From Lota lota (lineage: Eukaryota > Chordata > Actinopteri > Gadiformes > Lotidae): a stretch of 64,000 nucleotides of DNA. The number at the start of each line of letters is the position of its first letter. The first letter of the stretch is position 1. Under the pieces are notes generated by a model. That model saw only the letters and a program-made list of their open reading frames with translations. It was not told the DNA's origin and searched no databases. Of this stretch, positions 10,806-21,375 are shown piece after piece. Location of the stretch: assembly GCA_026745465.1 (NCBI GenBank), contig JACYXH010000357.1, positions 120,469 through 184,468 of the forward strand, given 5' to 3'. The position numbers and the translations under genes are program-made.

Positions 10806-11137
10806 CACTAGGCAGGACTTCACAGCCTTCAGCTGGGTCCCAGTACAGACGTCACAGGAAACTTCTCCTGGTTCAACACAAGGGACTCTTTGACTCGTAC
10901 ATAACTTCTAAACTGTTTAACCATCTCTGATATGAAGGTATTGACCTGTAAATCAGGTCTTGTCTGGAACAGATTGTTGCAAACAGGACATTTGTACTGG
11001 ACTCTAACATACCAGAACGTTGTAATACAGGTTCTACAGAAGTTGTGTCCACATGGTGTGGAAACTGGGCTGTTGAACACATCCAGACAGATGAAACATG
11101 AAAAGTTCTCTTCAGACCAGGAAGTAGCAGAGGCCAT
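10806..11137 (-). pseudogene. TRIM RING-finger exon remnant (bloodthirsty-like)
   Basis: On the minus strand the frame starts at 11137 (MASATSWSEENFSC). It encodes a C3HC4 RING (CFICLDV...CGHNFCRTC...CPVCNNLF) and the linker after it, closely matching the first ~110 codons of the intact TRIM gene at 19110. A one-base deletion just after VRVKE shifts the frame, so it ends at LGPS. Homology to TRIM stops near 10806 and is followed by the transposon and then NACHT sequence on the same strand. There are no B-box2, coiled coil or SPRY. It is a truncated copy, not a working E3 ligase. Confidence 0.9.
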
Positions 11138-11510
11138 TCCTAGACACAGACGACAAGGTTAATGTATTGAGCAATTCCATTATTTTTCTAATTCCAAAAA
11201 GGGAAGAGAGGTTCTAACGTTGTATTGTTTTACTCACCTATTTGTGGTTACTGTCTGTCAGACTATTTGTCCCAAAAAAATGTCTTGAAAAAGGGAACTG
11301 CTTCCAAATCGGGTTTCTGTCAACGTTAAGTTTCGTTTCCTGAACAACACGTCCTCTCCTCTCCTCCCCTAACTCCTGGCTCCACCCCTAACTCCTGGCT
11401 CCTCCCCTAACTCATGGCTCCGCCCCCACGGACACAGTTCACAGCCGTTCAACTTCCCACTCTGACTGTGGGGCGTTCCCGCACCGTGAAGGCTCCTTCA
11501 AATGCGTTGA
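11138..11510 (-). promoter_or_regulatory. 5' flank of the TRIM remnant with the shared TRIM 5' motif
   Basis: On the minus strand GTTCAGGAAACGAAA lies at 11345-11331, about 200 bp upstream of the RING start codon. The same motif is found at the 5' end of the intact TRIM gene (17879-17892), at 24259-24275 (-) and at 57832-57850. It contains an AANNGAAA core of the kind bound by interferon regulatory factors. The rest holds short tandem CTCCTCCCCTAACTCCTGG units (11355-11425). Confidence 0.5.
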
Positions 11511-11629
11511 TGTGTGTTCTCCTCTTCTCTGTGGAGTTAGAAGAGAGCCGGTACAAACCGAGAGACACTGTGGTGATGTAGTGGTTATTTGCGACTGTAA
11601 CTGGATATCATTGGCGTTGATCGACCCTG

Positions 11630-11844
11630 GTTTCCGGGGCTTCCCCGCATACTATTTATCCAGCCCCGATCCAATATTAAACAAGAAAATTAATAAAATA
11701 AGTGTTTATTGCCGCTTCGCTCGTTGCAGGAACTCACCCCGGCGTGCATGCGCACAGTGCACACACGAGCTGCAGAGCTATGAGAGCAGCAGACAGCGGA
11801 TTCAGTCAGAGTAGGAAGTAGAGGAAGCAGCGCTGTGTTTGTGT

Positions 11845-11892
<48 letters not shown>
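11630..11892 (+). repeat. Recurrent ~200-bp module ending in (GT)n-poly(G), copy 1
   Basis: The sequence from CTTCCCCGCATACTATTTATCC through TGTTTATTGCCGCTTCGC to AGGAAGTAGAGGAAGCAGCGCTG is found again at 25395-25612 and 57060-57336. In each case it is followed by a GT run and then a long G run (here ~33 G, 11860-11892). It is not coding. The G run may form quadruplex structure and is likely to be unstable or poorly assembled. Confidence 0.7.
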
Positions 11893-12232
11893 CTGTAATG
11901 GGTTAGGTTTCTATAATTAGTCAGGGTTCTTTTCTTCCTTCATTTCTCTTCAATGAGTAATCTGGTTGGTTTGGGTTATTGTGTTTCTTCCTCCTGTAAC
12001 AGCCTTTACAGGAACATACACACACACACACTATATATATAAGCAATGTTAGAGACAGTTTTAACGAGCAGTAGCCTATAAATATACAAGAGTACTGCAA
12101 TGGGCTATACATTTTAAGTTGTTTTTACCTCTGTGCAGAAATTTGATTTGAGTTTGATGCAAATCAGCATATTTACTGTATGATTGTTGTTGTTGGGCTG
12201 GATTCTTCATGTATTTTATCCTCACTCACTCA

Positions 12233-12234
<2 letters not shown>
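11893..12234. other. NLR 3'-flank-like sequence, no gene
   Basis: The words TTCAATGAGTAATCTGGTTG and TGTGTTTCTTCCTCCTGTAAC recur at 13528-13580, next to motifs that also occur downstream of the plus-strand NLR gene (51.0-51.3 kb). It looks like relic duplicated flank. No coding frame is supported. Confidence 0.4.

Positions 12235-12292
<58 letters not shown>
12235..12292. repeat. (CA)n microsatellite
   Basis: This is an uninterrupted CA dinucleotide run of about 58 bp. Confidence 0.95.
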
Positions 12293-12294
<2 letters not shown>

Positions 12295-12473
12295 ATAAGC
12301 AATGTAAGAGAGTTAAAAAAACATTTAAAAGCAGTAGCCTACAAATATAGAACAATACTTCAATGGGGTTTAAAAATACTACTAAAATAAAGATAACTAA
12401 AATGCAGAAATTGTTTGGTTTATTTTTCATATTGTTTTATTATGTACTAATGAATCTGATGACAATATATACT

Positions 12474-12783
12474 GTTAGTGGGAGTGTGTGTGGATGACGG
12501 CTGGTTGAAGCAGCCTCACCTGGCCCGGGTCAGACTGACTGGACTCTGGGGCTGGGTGAGGCTGCACACCTGTTGTGCATTGAGTAATCAGTGTGCACAG
12601 GTTAAAGCAGCCATCACCACACACACTTAGGGAGATCTCCTGCATGGCAACATAGAGCACCAGGCCATGTAGCATTGTCTACAGACGTTTACAATAAACC
12701 GGTTTTCCAACACCACCACCCTGCGTCCTTGTCTGGAGGAGCCCAGTTAAAGCCACCTAGGTGGAGTGTAGCAATGGACCTTG
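12474..12783 (+). mobile_element. Interspersed repeat, possible solo LTR (~300 bp)
   Basis: It runs from TGTTAGTGGGAGTGTG to GGAGTGTAGCAATGGACC with an AATAAA at about 12692. A second copy lies in reverse orientation at 35228-35313 plus 36527-36750, split by a hAT element. The length, poly(A) hexamer and near TG...CA ends suggest an LTR. The exact borders and family are not settled. Confidence 0.5.
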
Positions 12784-14229
12784 TTACTGTTGATTATTGA
12801 TCAGCCATTATTTCATCAGCCACTCCTTGACTCTATTCATGGAGACTTTAGTCTTCATGTGGGACTGTTTGAACTCCTTGTCATGTTATTGTTATTCATG
12901 TGTGCTCCCCCTGCACCTCCTTGCCTCCTAGCATCCCTGGGAGGAAAGAGACATCCTGTGTGGTACTCCCCCGCCCCCCACACTCCCCCCCCCCCCACAC
13001 ATACACACTCAGTATTTTTATTTCAATCAGTAAAGTGTACAAACATAGTAACATGTCATTCATTATTCAGAAGCAGAACCTTAAAGAAATACAGACCATG
13101 GTGTGGTGAGCAAGCCCACAGACTCATAAGCTATAGTTCAGCCCAGCGTCAGGTTTGGGGACGACCTAGAGACCGCCGTGCGTCTCCAGGTGTCTCCAGG
13201 CGGTGACGCGGCGCAGCGGGAGTCGTACCGTGTGTGTGTGTGTTGATGGTTTTTGTTTGTGTTCATAAGCCACAGTAAAGCAGCTTCGGCCCTCGCTGTA
13301 ACCCAATTCCTTTGGCATCCATTTTGTTTCTATGCAACCGCTTCAATGGATTATTAAGTTATCAATATAGAGCCTTTATATATTTCTACATGACTGAACT
13401 GTTGATGTTATAGCATCAAAGGTTATAAAAGGTGTTGAAGAGAAAACAAGACAGTGAACAGTTTAGTATGTGTAATGTAATCATTTATAATGGTTATGTT
13501 CTTATTTGGTTATTTTCTTCATTTATCTTCAATGAGTCATCTGGTTGTTTTGGATTCTTGTGTTTCTTCCTCTTGTTACACCCTTTACAGGTAGGTATTC
13601 ATCAACACACACACCTTTTTGTCTTTTATTAAAATCAGTCAAGTGTACAAACATTGTAGCGTGATGTCATTCAGTATTCAGAGGGTTTAGGGTTTCAGAA
13701 TCTGAAGGGTTTATTTTCTTTACCAAGAATCCATGCAACAGCGTATGGTACTCCTCTTGTTCCTAACAGGACCGGTCCAACAGAACCATTATAGCTCCCC
13801 TCTTGGTCATTCAGACGCTCTGCACTTTGATTTGACCTCTGAACCCACTGGATATGTTCCATACAGTGATGCAGTGCCGTCTCAGATTGTGATTCAAGAT
13901 TATTTTCTGTCACATGTCATATACATGTATACAGCTGTACAATTATTTTAATCTGGCTCCTCGGCCTAGCAGCAGAAAGAAGTTATAATATCTATAAAAC
14001 ACAATATAATTTAAACAAATACAAACATTTATAAAAATAGAACAGCAGCAGTAATAATTATAAGAAGAAGAAGAAGAGCAATAGTGCAATGGAATAGGGC
14101 ACAATGGATTAGTGCCAGGCAGACAGGCAGACAGGCAGCAGGCCACTTAATTATTGTCGTACACACATAACCTGTGTTCACATGTCAAAGGTAAACATAT
14201 CTAGATTTGTGAATGTAAAATAGATTTTG
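12784..14229. other. No gene seen; NLR downstream relics
   Basis: AATCAGTAAAGTGTACAAAC words at about 13026 and 13635 and the ~80-bp segment AAAGGTTATAAAAGGTGTTG... at 13418 recur at 51073 and 51218, downstream of the plus-strand NLR gene. So this stretch appears to be a duplicated, decayed NLR 3' flank. It also has a C-rich run (12968-12995) and CAGACAGG short repeats (14118-14140). Confidence 0.45.
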
Positions 14230-14292
14230 TACAACTGAACTCCCACTCCAGCGGGAGCAGAGTCCTCCCTCAGGAGTGGGAGTTCAGTTGTA
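14230..14292. repeat. Perfect 20-bp hairpin with 23-nt loop
   Basis: TACAACTGAACTCCCACTCC (14230-14249) is followed by its exact complement at 14273-14292. No larger inverted structure surrounds it. Confidence 0.85.
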
Positions 14293-14369
14293 GTGAATGA
14301 CCATTGTACTGGGTTTGATCCCCAATGTCCACAGCCTAACCTGTAGCATCCTATAGAGCAAGATGCCCC

Positions 14370-14630
14370 CTAACCCCTACCTGCTCCTTAATCACATGTA
14401 TCTGTGTTCACTGTCTAACCCCTACCTGCTCCTTAATCACATGTATCTGTGTTCACAGTCTAACCCCTACCTGCTCCTTAATCACATGTGTCTGTATACA
14501 CTGTCTAACCCCTACCTGCTCCTTAATCACATGTATCTGTGTTCACAGTCTAACCCCTACCTGCTCCTTAATCACATGTATCTGTGTACACTGTCTAACC
14601 CCTACCTGCTGCTCAATCACATGTGTATGT
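14370..14630. repeat. 45-bp tandem repeat, ~6 copies
   Basis: The unit is CTAACCCCTACCTGCTCC followed by TTAATCACATGTATCTGTG and a TTCACTGT/GTACACTGT variant end. Because 45 is a multiple of three the frame stays open, but it is plain repeat. Confidence 0.9.
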
Positions 14631-15224
14631 ACCAAGTGAACAGACGATAGAGACCAAACAGATACAAAATCCACTAAATGAACACAAGACATAATGAAAA
14701 GTTAATTCAAGGTAGGTTTGTTAAAACGTATTAACCCTTTCACCAGTGACTGAATGACTCAGTTACAGGATTGGAGACACTGGTTGTCACTACACGTGTG
14801 ATGACATTTAAACACAAGTGTAGGACGTTGGAGTTTAGCTTCAGGTGGGGTTGATATTATCTAACTAGGATGCTTGAGTTAGGTTGATATTATAATTCAA
14901 TCTAACTGTATGTTTGGGTGGGGTAAAAATGATAACACAATCAAACAATTCTCGCCAACACCACCTTGAATTAAATAGATCATTCAACAGACACATCTTC
15001 TTTACTATGAGCAAAACAGTGAAATGCCTTGGTTTAGATGTGGTTCAGTCCAGCATGAACCAAGTCAGAAACACTCCCATTCAAAAGCATGGGTTGTGTA
15101 GGACATGGCGGAGGTAGCAGCCTGTTTGTTTCTCAACACAGTCCTGTTCCTCTCACCGTCTCCAAAGTGGTACAGTCCATTCACAGACCTCGAAGTATGG
15201 CTCTCTGTTGTTTGGATCATTCAT
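14631..15224. other. No gene seen
   Basis: This is AT-rich single-copy-looking sequence without a convincing frame, RNA gene or mobile-element end. Confidence 0.5.
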
Positions 15225-15876
15225 CCCATGTAGCAGTTGGCGCTACAAGCCAATGTTTGCACTGCGCTTCGTGAATGTTGCTTTTGATAACGTGACGCTT
15301 TGCTGTTGGAAGTTTCCTTTTGGATCCTGTGATGGAAAACGACTCAAGGCCCCATTCCGAGGTCAGCACGCTTAAACTAATTCGTTTTGATGCGCACACT
15401 ATAGTGTCCTATCTGTCTTTTCAACTATCTACCTCCCCACAGCTGTCTGTTTCTCCTGTATTCCTGCATTGTGCTCTGTTCTCATGTGAGAAACTCCTGA
15501 GCAAGCTCCTATTCCAAAACAATGTATCTGTTCTTGACTGCATATCCTCTTCTCAATGTCTGTGTCTGGCCTTGACTGTTTATCCTCTCCCAAAACCAGG
15601 TGTCCGGCTTTCACTGTGCATTGAACCCGTTATAGATAGTCAAATACCGCCATCTAGTGTCATTTCTGAGATGTTGCTTGCTCCACTCTATAAAAAGGGC
15701 TTCCCTCCTCTATTCAGGGTTACGCTTTTTCTCCACAACTCTGCTCTGCGTGGAGTTGCCTTTGAAATGGTGTCTTTTATGTGCTGCAGCGTATGAAATA
15801 AACCAACTACGGATATCCATTAGTCTTAGTCTTTTATTCGAGCCAGCCACGAGTTATCTAATTTGCTACAACAAGA
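15225..15876 (+). mobile_element. Possible solo LTR (~650 bp)
   Basis: The stretch has TGTAGCAG...TTGCTACA ends, a TATA-like CTATAAAAAGGG at about 15690 and an AATAAA at about 15799, in the order expected of an LTR. No clear target duplication was found, so the call and the borders are tentative. It would be an old fossil of an undetermined LTR family. Confidence 0.35.
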
Positions 15877-16189
15877 GTCACTTACATATACACAATAAAC
15901 AGAAAGACTCAAATAATAGTAGTACCAAACATTACAGATCATAAACAGGTTTCTTTGACCTCTGAAAATATTAGTGAACATATTATTAAATCTGCTTTAA
16001 ATCGGGTTCTATGTTAGGATTATCAAAATAAAACCTGTGACCAGAGCCCTTTAGTATGAAAGTGTTGTTCTTCTAATAAAGTACTCTTTATCCAAAATAT
16101 TGTAGTGTAGTGTCATGGTCAACCCGTGGTTGATACGTGATCAACCAAAGTTGCACGTATTTCATTTAAAATATTAGCTTGTCTCCCTC

Positions 16190-16532
16190 TTCCTCATCCA
16201 CCTTGTACACATAAACCTCCTCCTCCTCCTCCTCCTCCCCCCCTACCCTCCACTTCCTCCCTCCTCCTCTATTCTCCAATTCCTTCCCCCTCCTCCTCCT
16301 TCTCCTCCTCCTCCTCCCTTCTCTTCTTCCAACTCCTTCCCCCTTCTCCTCCTCCTCTACCTCCTCCTCCCTTCTCCACCTCCTCCCACCTTCTCCTCAT
16401 CCTCCACCTCTTCCCTCTTCTGCTCCTGCACCTCCTCCTCCCCCCCTTCTCATCTACTTCCTCCCTTCTCTTCCTGCACCTCCTTCTCCTCCTCCTCCTC
16501 CTTTCCCCTCCTCTTCATCCTCCTCCTCTTTT
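16190..16532. repeat. Polypyrimidine tract (CTC/CCT-rich)
   Basis: About 340 bp are almost only C and T on the plus strand, mostly CTCCTC triplets with TTCC interruptions. It has mirror-like stretches that could form triplex DNA. Confidence 0.9.
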
Positions 16533-16599
16533 TTCAGAAATAGTCTTTGTTGTTGACACATGAGCTTCAAGTTTTTACTATTCATGTATAATTTCAGTT

Positions 16600-17612
16600 T
16601 TAAGTAACAAAGAGGGTGACTTGGTGTTCAATGGATTTAGAAAAGAAAAGATTGTGGTGGTTGACAGGAAAATAACATTTCCTAAATTATATGTGGAAAA
16701 GAATGGGAAACATATTGAAATGTGTAAATTAAAAACAAAATGCTTTTATAATAATCTGGTGAATAAAGAATTCAAAACGCCTGCTTCTGAGAAGGTGTGG
16801 GAAAGGGTTTTTTTGTGGGCATTAATGTAAAAAACATATGGAAGAATTTAAAAGTAAAATACAACAATCTGGAATGAGAAAACTGATTACAAATTAAGAC
16901 ACGATAGAATATTCACAAGAGTTGTATTGCACCAAATAAACAGGGGGATTAAAAGGGAATGTGACATGTGTGAAACAGAACCAGAAAACTTCATGCATTT
17001 ATTCATTGAGTGTAAGTTCTTACAGAAGTTCTATAACAAAATATAAATCATGGTAAAAACTCCCTGGAAACTGGATGTAAAGGAGGGGATGAAGTGCAAA
17101 GAAAACATGTTATTCGGACTGTGTGAAAAAGAGGGAGATGTACATATTAATTTGTTGAATTACATGTTGAGCTATGCAAGATATGCAGTGTGGATAAGGA
17201 GGAACATGGCATATTATGAAGGAAGAAAAGTGGATGAATGGGTTTTGTTCGAAGCAAAGATTAGGAAAGAGGTGGAAATGTTAAAAGACCACCTAGGAAG
17301 AGATACTTTTAAAGAATGGTTTATTGATGGTTCCAGCTTTATTAGTGAGACAGATGATAGGAAAATGCAGATGCATTTTTAAAGAATGTTTCATTATGTG
17401 TATTTATGTTTATTTTTTATGTTTATTTTTTAATGTTTATGTTGTTTTGTTTTGTGGAGGATGTTTGTTTTTATAGCTTATAAGTTATGTTGTGTATAAT
17501 GTGTATAGTGAGCAGGATTATTCTGGGTGTGTATGTGATTGTTGCATGTTATTATTTATACCAGAATGAAAATGTAAATATAAATTGATATTTTTGATAA
17601 TAAAAAAATAAA
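16600..17612 (+). mobile_element. LINE 3' end (L1/Tx1-like), 5'-truncated
   Basis: Coding remains read in pieces. At 16621-16830 there is a segment with KLKTKCFYNNLVN. Around 16920-17045 there is a cysteine/histidine motif (CDMCETEPENF...HLF...C) typical of the C-terminus of L1/Tx1-type ORF2. The segment 17050-17382 is the terminal domain (NYMLSYARYAVWIRRN). Stop codons separate the parts, so it is dead. A 3' UTR with TGATAATAAAAAAATAAAC at about 17595 looks like the tail. The clade is by resemblance only. Confidence 0.75.
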
Positions 17613-17831
17613 CAAAGAACGGAGAAAACGACGACGGACAAACGGAGTGAAGGAACGGTGAGAAGCATCGAGATGGACAGACAAACTAGTGAACGAGATC
17701 GGAACGAACGACGATGCAATAACGCACACGCACGGTGAGAGCAGAGGAAACGGTGAGGCTGTGTATGGTTCGTTCGTATCGTATCGTATCTTCCGGAGTA
17801 CTCCAAACTCGGACCGGACGTGTCCTACCGA

Positions 17832-17880
17832 GGGGGCGGGCCCAAGCCTGGAGCTCTGTATAAAGAGCCCTCTCTCTTGT
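17832..17880 (+). promoter_or_regulatory. Core promoter of the TRIM gene (GC box, TATA box)
   Basis: A GC box (GGGGGCGGG, 17832-17840) is followed by TATAAA at 17859-17864, so transcription should start near 17890. Just downstream, 17879-17895 reads GTTCAGGAAACGGAAGT. This is the TRIM-associated motif shared with three other places in the window, with an ETS-like CGGAAGT. An interferon-type response is plausible but not shown. Confidence 0.6.
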
Positions 17881-17917
17881 TCAGGAAACGGAAGTTTACG
17901 GAAATCCAACCGACGAC

Positions 17918-18008
17918 ATGACGAAGAGACAACATGAACGCGTTAGCCTCTCCGGGGACGAAGAACAAGACGTTTTAAAGCAGAGAGCCGGGACAGAAAC
18001 ATTCCAAG
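17918..18008 (+). CDS. TRIM leader exon, possibly coding 30 extra residues
   Basis: An ATG at 17918 opens a frame (MTKRQHERVSLSGDEEQ...) that runs without stop to a donor (CAAG|GTGGGT). Joined to the next exon at 19108 it is in frame with the TRIM start codon, giving an N-terminal extension of 31 residues. The TRIM relict near 57.9 kb has a similar piece (FSLSGDKE), but with no matching ATG. It may equally be untranslated leader with TRIM starting at 19110. Confidence 0.4.
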
Positions 18009-19107
18009 GTGGGTCCAACACATTGAACCTCTAATCCTCATTGTTGCCGTCCTGTCCGCAGGGCGCCATGTTGTACTGTAGCGTTAGCCCCACACGGGTC
18101 TCCTGCGCTCCGTGTGAACACGTGATGTTGATGCTTAGCGAAACCAACCTTCACGTGCTCTATTGTGTCGCCTCGTCGGGTTCCACCAGCGCGTGCTCGG
18201 CGTCCTCTTTGGAGCGCGGCGCCACACGCGGGGCCGCGCTCTGTACGCTTTGGTTGAACCCGACCAGGCGAGGCCAACACGGGACTTTAACAAAGTTAGT
18301 TTGGTGTTAAAGCATCAGGGCGTTCTTCACGAGGAGGACGCATGCGTGAGTAGGGATGTGTCACGAAACCGGGAGTTAACCGGGGCCCCTGGGGTGGCCC
18401 CATGATACTATTACACACCGTAGTATATAAAATGTAATCTAATCTAAGTATCGATGACCTCCGACGTACCCGGCGCTGCAAGCGGTATTTGAGGAACAAA
18501 GGAAATAGATTTACTTCCTGGTGATCGTTCATCCAGAATGATTACCAGGAAAGGAAAAAAAGCAGATCTTCCTTCAGAAGAACTGTTCAGATAAGGCTTC
18601 AGGCCTTTTTGAGGCCCAGCTGCATGCAGACCCCATCCCTGTTGCTCTATGCCACTGTCCTTTCTTTTCTCTTGTTTGTTGATTTCTTTTTGTTTGTATC
18701 ACATTTCAATTCTCTCAATAGTATAGAGTCTATAATAGTTATATATTCAAAACCTGTGTACGGTGTTGCTGTTGAAGAAATATGTCTTGTTCTTAACTTG
18801 TCTTCTTCTAAAATAAGCGATAAGAGTAGCGTTAAAGTAGCGGCTGGATAAGCAGTATGGATCAGAGTAGTAGTGGCGTTAGAATCTTCCCTGTGTGTGT
18901 GCAGTTGGCTCCTTCATTCGCGGTGGTAGCGGTGTGAGAGTCGATAGTGACCAGTGTGTTTATGTTCAGTGCTGTTGTACCGACCTGTTGGCTCAAGAGC
19001 TTTGCTTGAAATAACAAAACATTTATGAATATTAACACATTATTACATGTATACAACATATAACGTATAGTTAAAATGGTAATTTAATTTTCATATTTCT
19101 TTTCTAG
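18009..19107 (+). other. Intron 1 of the TRIM gene
   Basis: It runs from the GTGGGT donor to TTTCTTTTCTAG. Its first third is GC- and CpG-rich (18040-18420) and the rest is AT-rich. No other gene is seen. Confidence 0.6.
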
Positions 19108-19109
19108 GA

Positions 19110-20720
19110 ATGGCGTCCGACTCTTCCTGGTGTAAGGACATCTTTTCTTGTCCCATCTGTCTGGATGTGCTCAACAGCCCAGTTTCCACAGCATGTGGAC
19201 ACAACTTCTGCAGAACCTGTATTACAACATGCTGGGATGGCCAAGTCCAGTATAAATGTCCTGTTTGTAACAAGCTGTTCCAGACAAGACCTGCTTTACA
19301 GGTCAATACCTTCATATCAGAGATGGTTGATCAGTTTAGAAGTTCTGTACGAGTCAAAGATCAGCCTTGTGTTGAACCAGCAGAAGTTCCCTGTGACGTC
19401 TGTACTGGGCCCCAGCTGAAGGCTGTGAAATCCTGCCTAGTGTGTTTTACCTCTTACTGCCACACCCACCTGGAGCCACATCAGAGAGTCGCAGTCCTGA
19501 AGAAACATCTGCTGGTCGAGGCTATGGACCGTCTGGAAGACAGGATGTGTAAGAAACACGACCGACTTCTGGAGCTCTTCTGCAAGACTGAACAGGTGTG
19601 TGTGTGTCAGTTCTGCACAGAGACAGACCACAAGTCCCATCCTGTTGTACCTCTAAAAGAGGAATATCAAGTGAAGAGGGCCCAGCTGGGGAAGACAGAG
19701 ACTGATGTTCAGCAGATGATCCAGGAGAGAAAACTAAAGATTAAGGAGATCAAAGACACAGTAGAATTAATCAAGAAAGACGCAGACAGAGAGATAGCTC
19801 TCCTCACTACTCTGATGAACTGCATGGAAAAGTGCCGGGATGAGTTCAACCAAACGGTTAAAGAGAAACTGAAATCCACAGAGAAAGAGGCTGAAGGCCT
19901 CATGAAAGAGCTGGAGCAGGAAATAGAAGATCTGACCAATAGAATCTCAGAGGTGAAGCAGGTCTCACACACTGAAGACCACCTCCACTTCCTCCAGACC
20001 TTCAGATCCCTGAAGAGTCCTCCACCCACCAGGGACTGGACAACGGTGGAGGTCCGTCCTCCGTCATACGTAGGGACCTTGAGGAGATCCCTGGATCAGC
20101 TGCAGGAGACACTGAATATGGAGATGAAGAAGCTTTGTGCTGCTGAACTGAAGAGGGTCCAGCAGTATGAAGTAGATATGACTCTGGATCCTGATACAGC
20201 TCATCCCCGTCTCATTCTGTCTGAGGATGGGAAACAAGTACATGATGGAGGTTTGTTAAAGAAACTCCCAGACAACCCTAAGAGATTTACACGGCATCTA
20301 TGTGTTCTCACAAAGCAGAGCTTCTCCTCAGGGAGATTTTACTTTGAGGTCCAGGTTAAAGACAAGACTGCATGGCATTTAGGAGTGGCCAGAGAGTCCA
20401 TCAACAGAAAAGGTGTGATCATGTTGACCCCTGAGATGGGTTACTGGACTCTTTACTTAGACAACGATGGGTTGGTATTTAATGATAACCCTGATGTCCG
20501 TCTCCCTCTGAGAGCTAAGCTCCAGAAGGTGGGGGTGTTTGTTGATTATGATAAGGGTCTGGTCTCCTTCTATGATGTGGAAGCCAGGGTTCATATCTAC
20601 TCTGCTACTGGCTGCACCTTTAGTGAGCCTCTCTATCCATTCCTCTCCCCATGTCTCTATGATTATAAAGGTAAAAACTCTGCCCCCCTGATCATCTCAC
20701 CTGTCAATCAAACAGACTAG
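19110..20720 (+). CDS. TRIM E3 ubiquitin ligase, bloodthirsty-like (RING, B-box, coiled coil, PRY-SPRY)
   Basis: 536 codons lie in one exon. The RING is C3HC4 at residues ~14-57 (CPICLDV...CGHNFCRTC...CPVCNKLF), so ubiquitin-ligase activity is expected. A B-box1-like segment (CDVC...CLVC...YCHTHLEPH, ~93-125) and B-box2 (CKKHDRLLELFC...CVCQFC...H, ~147-185) follow. A long coiled coil (~190-330) is next, then PRY-SPRY from ~350 (LDPDTAHPRLILSEDGKQV) to the end (WTLYLDNDG, VGVFVDYDKGLVSFYDV). Length and domain order fit the fish bloodthirsty/TRIM39-like family, many of whose members act in antiviral defence. The start is the ATG two bases after a TTTCTAG acceptor. Its frame is unbroken. Broken relatives lie at 10806-11137 (-) and 58019-58048. 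Confidence 0.95.
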   Translation: MASDSSWCKDIFSCPICLDVLNSPVSTACGHNFCRTCITTCWDGQVQYKCPVCNKLFQTRPALQVNTFISEMVDQFRSSVRVKDQPCVEPAEVPCDVCTGPQLKAVKSCLVCFTSYCHTHLEPHQRVAVLKKHLLVEAMDRLEDRMCKKHDRLLELFCKTEQVCVCQFCTETDHKSHPVVPLKEEYQVKRAQLGKTETDVQQMIQERKLKIKEIKDTVELIKKDADREIALLTTLMNCMEKCRDEFNQTVKEKLKSTEKEAEGLMKELEQEIEDLTNRISEVKQVSHTEDHLHFLQTFRSLKSPPPTRDWTTVEVRPPSYVGTLRRSLDQLQETLNMEMKKLCAAELKRVQQYEVDMTLDPDTAHPRLILSEDGKQVHDGGLLKKLPDNPKRFTRHLCVLTKQSFSSGRFYFEVQVKDKTAWHLGVARESINRKGVIMLTPEMGYWTLYLDNDGLVFNDNPDVRLPLRAKLQKVGVFVDYDKGLVSFYDVEARVHIYSATGCTFSEPLYPFLSPCLYDYKGKNSAPLIISPVNQTD

Positions 20721-21040
20721 GGCCTTTGTTTGATAGTAAAATAATCAAACGACCAAAACCACTAATGTTGTTTCCTGCTTTCATTTGACAAGAAGGAATT
20801 CCTTCGGAAAATAACCCTGACTATTGTAAAGTATAACCCATGATACATGATTCGATTACATATACTATATTGATCAATATCTTATTACTGCTGAATGTTT
20901 TTTATATATTTAACAATATGAAATTGAGAAACATTTGCAGGTGCATGTTAAAAATATCTAGTTTCTTAAACAAAACGAGTATATTAGTTTATACTCCTGA
21001 AATATGAATTACATCAAATGTTTGTACACTTTTTTATTTC

Positions 21041-21046
21041 AATAAA
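21041..21046 (+). terminator. Poly(A) signal of the TRIM gene
   Basis: AATAAA lies 320 bp after the TRIM stop, in an AT-rich 3' UTR. Confidence 0.6.
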
Positions 21047-21069
21047 AATTTACAAAAGGTAGAATGGGG

Positions 21070-21375
21070 TAATTTTCTGTTGAATAGTTATATTCTCTAC
21101 AATAATTATTCAGTAGAATAGGTACATTCTCTGCAATATGTATTCAGTAGACTAGGTACATTCTCAGTACAATATGTATTCAGTAGAATAGCAACATTCT
21201 CAGTACAATAATTAGTCAGAAGAATATGTACATTCTCAGTACAGTATGTATTCAGTAGAATAGGTACATTCTCAGTACAATATGTATTCAGTAGAATAGC
21301 TACATTATCTACAATATGTATTAAGTAGAATAGGTACATTCTCTACAATATGTATTCAGTAGAATAGGTACATTC
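21070..21375. repeat. ~30-36-bp tandem repeat, ~9 copies
   Basis: Units of the form TACATTCTC(AGTA)CAATATGTATTCAGTAGAATAGG occur in a row. The length varies by presence or absence of a short AGTA piece. One more unit lies at 22170-22215. Confidence 0.85.

Noticed and set aside
16621-17382. Two short plus-strand frames as host genes
   Set aside because: The wording and the Cys/His motif between them fit the C-terminal end of a LINE ORF2, with a LINE-like tail.
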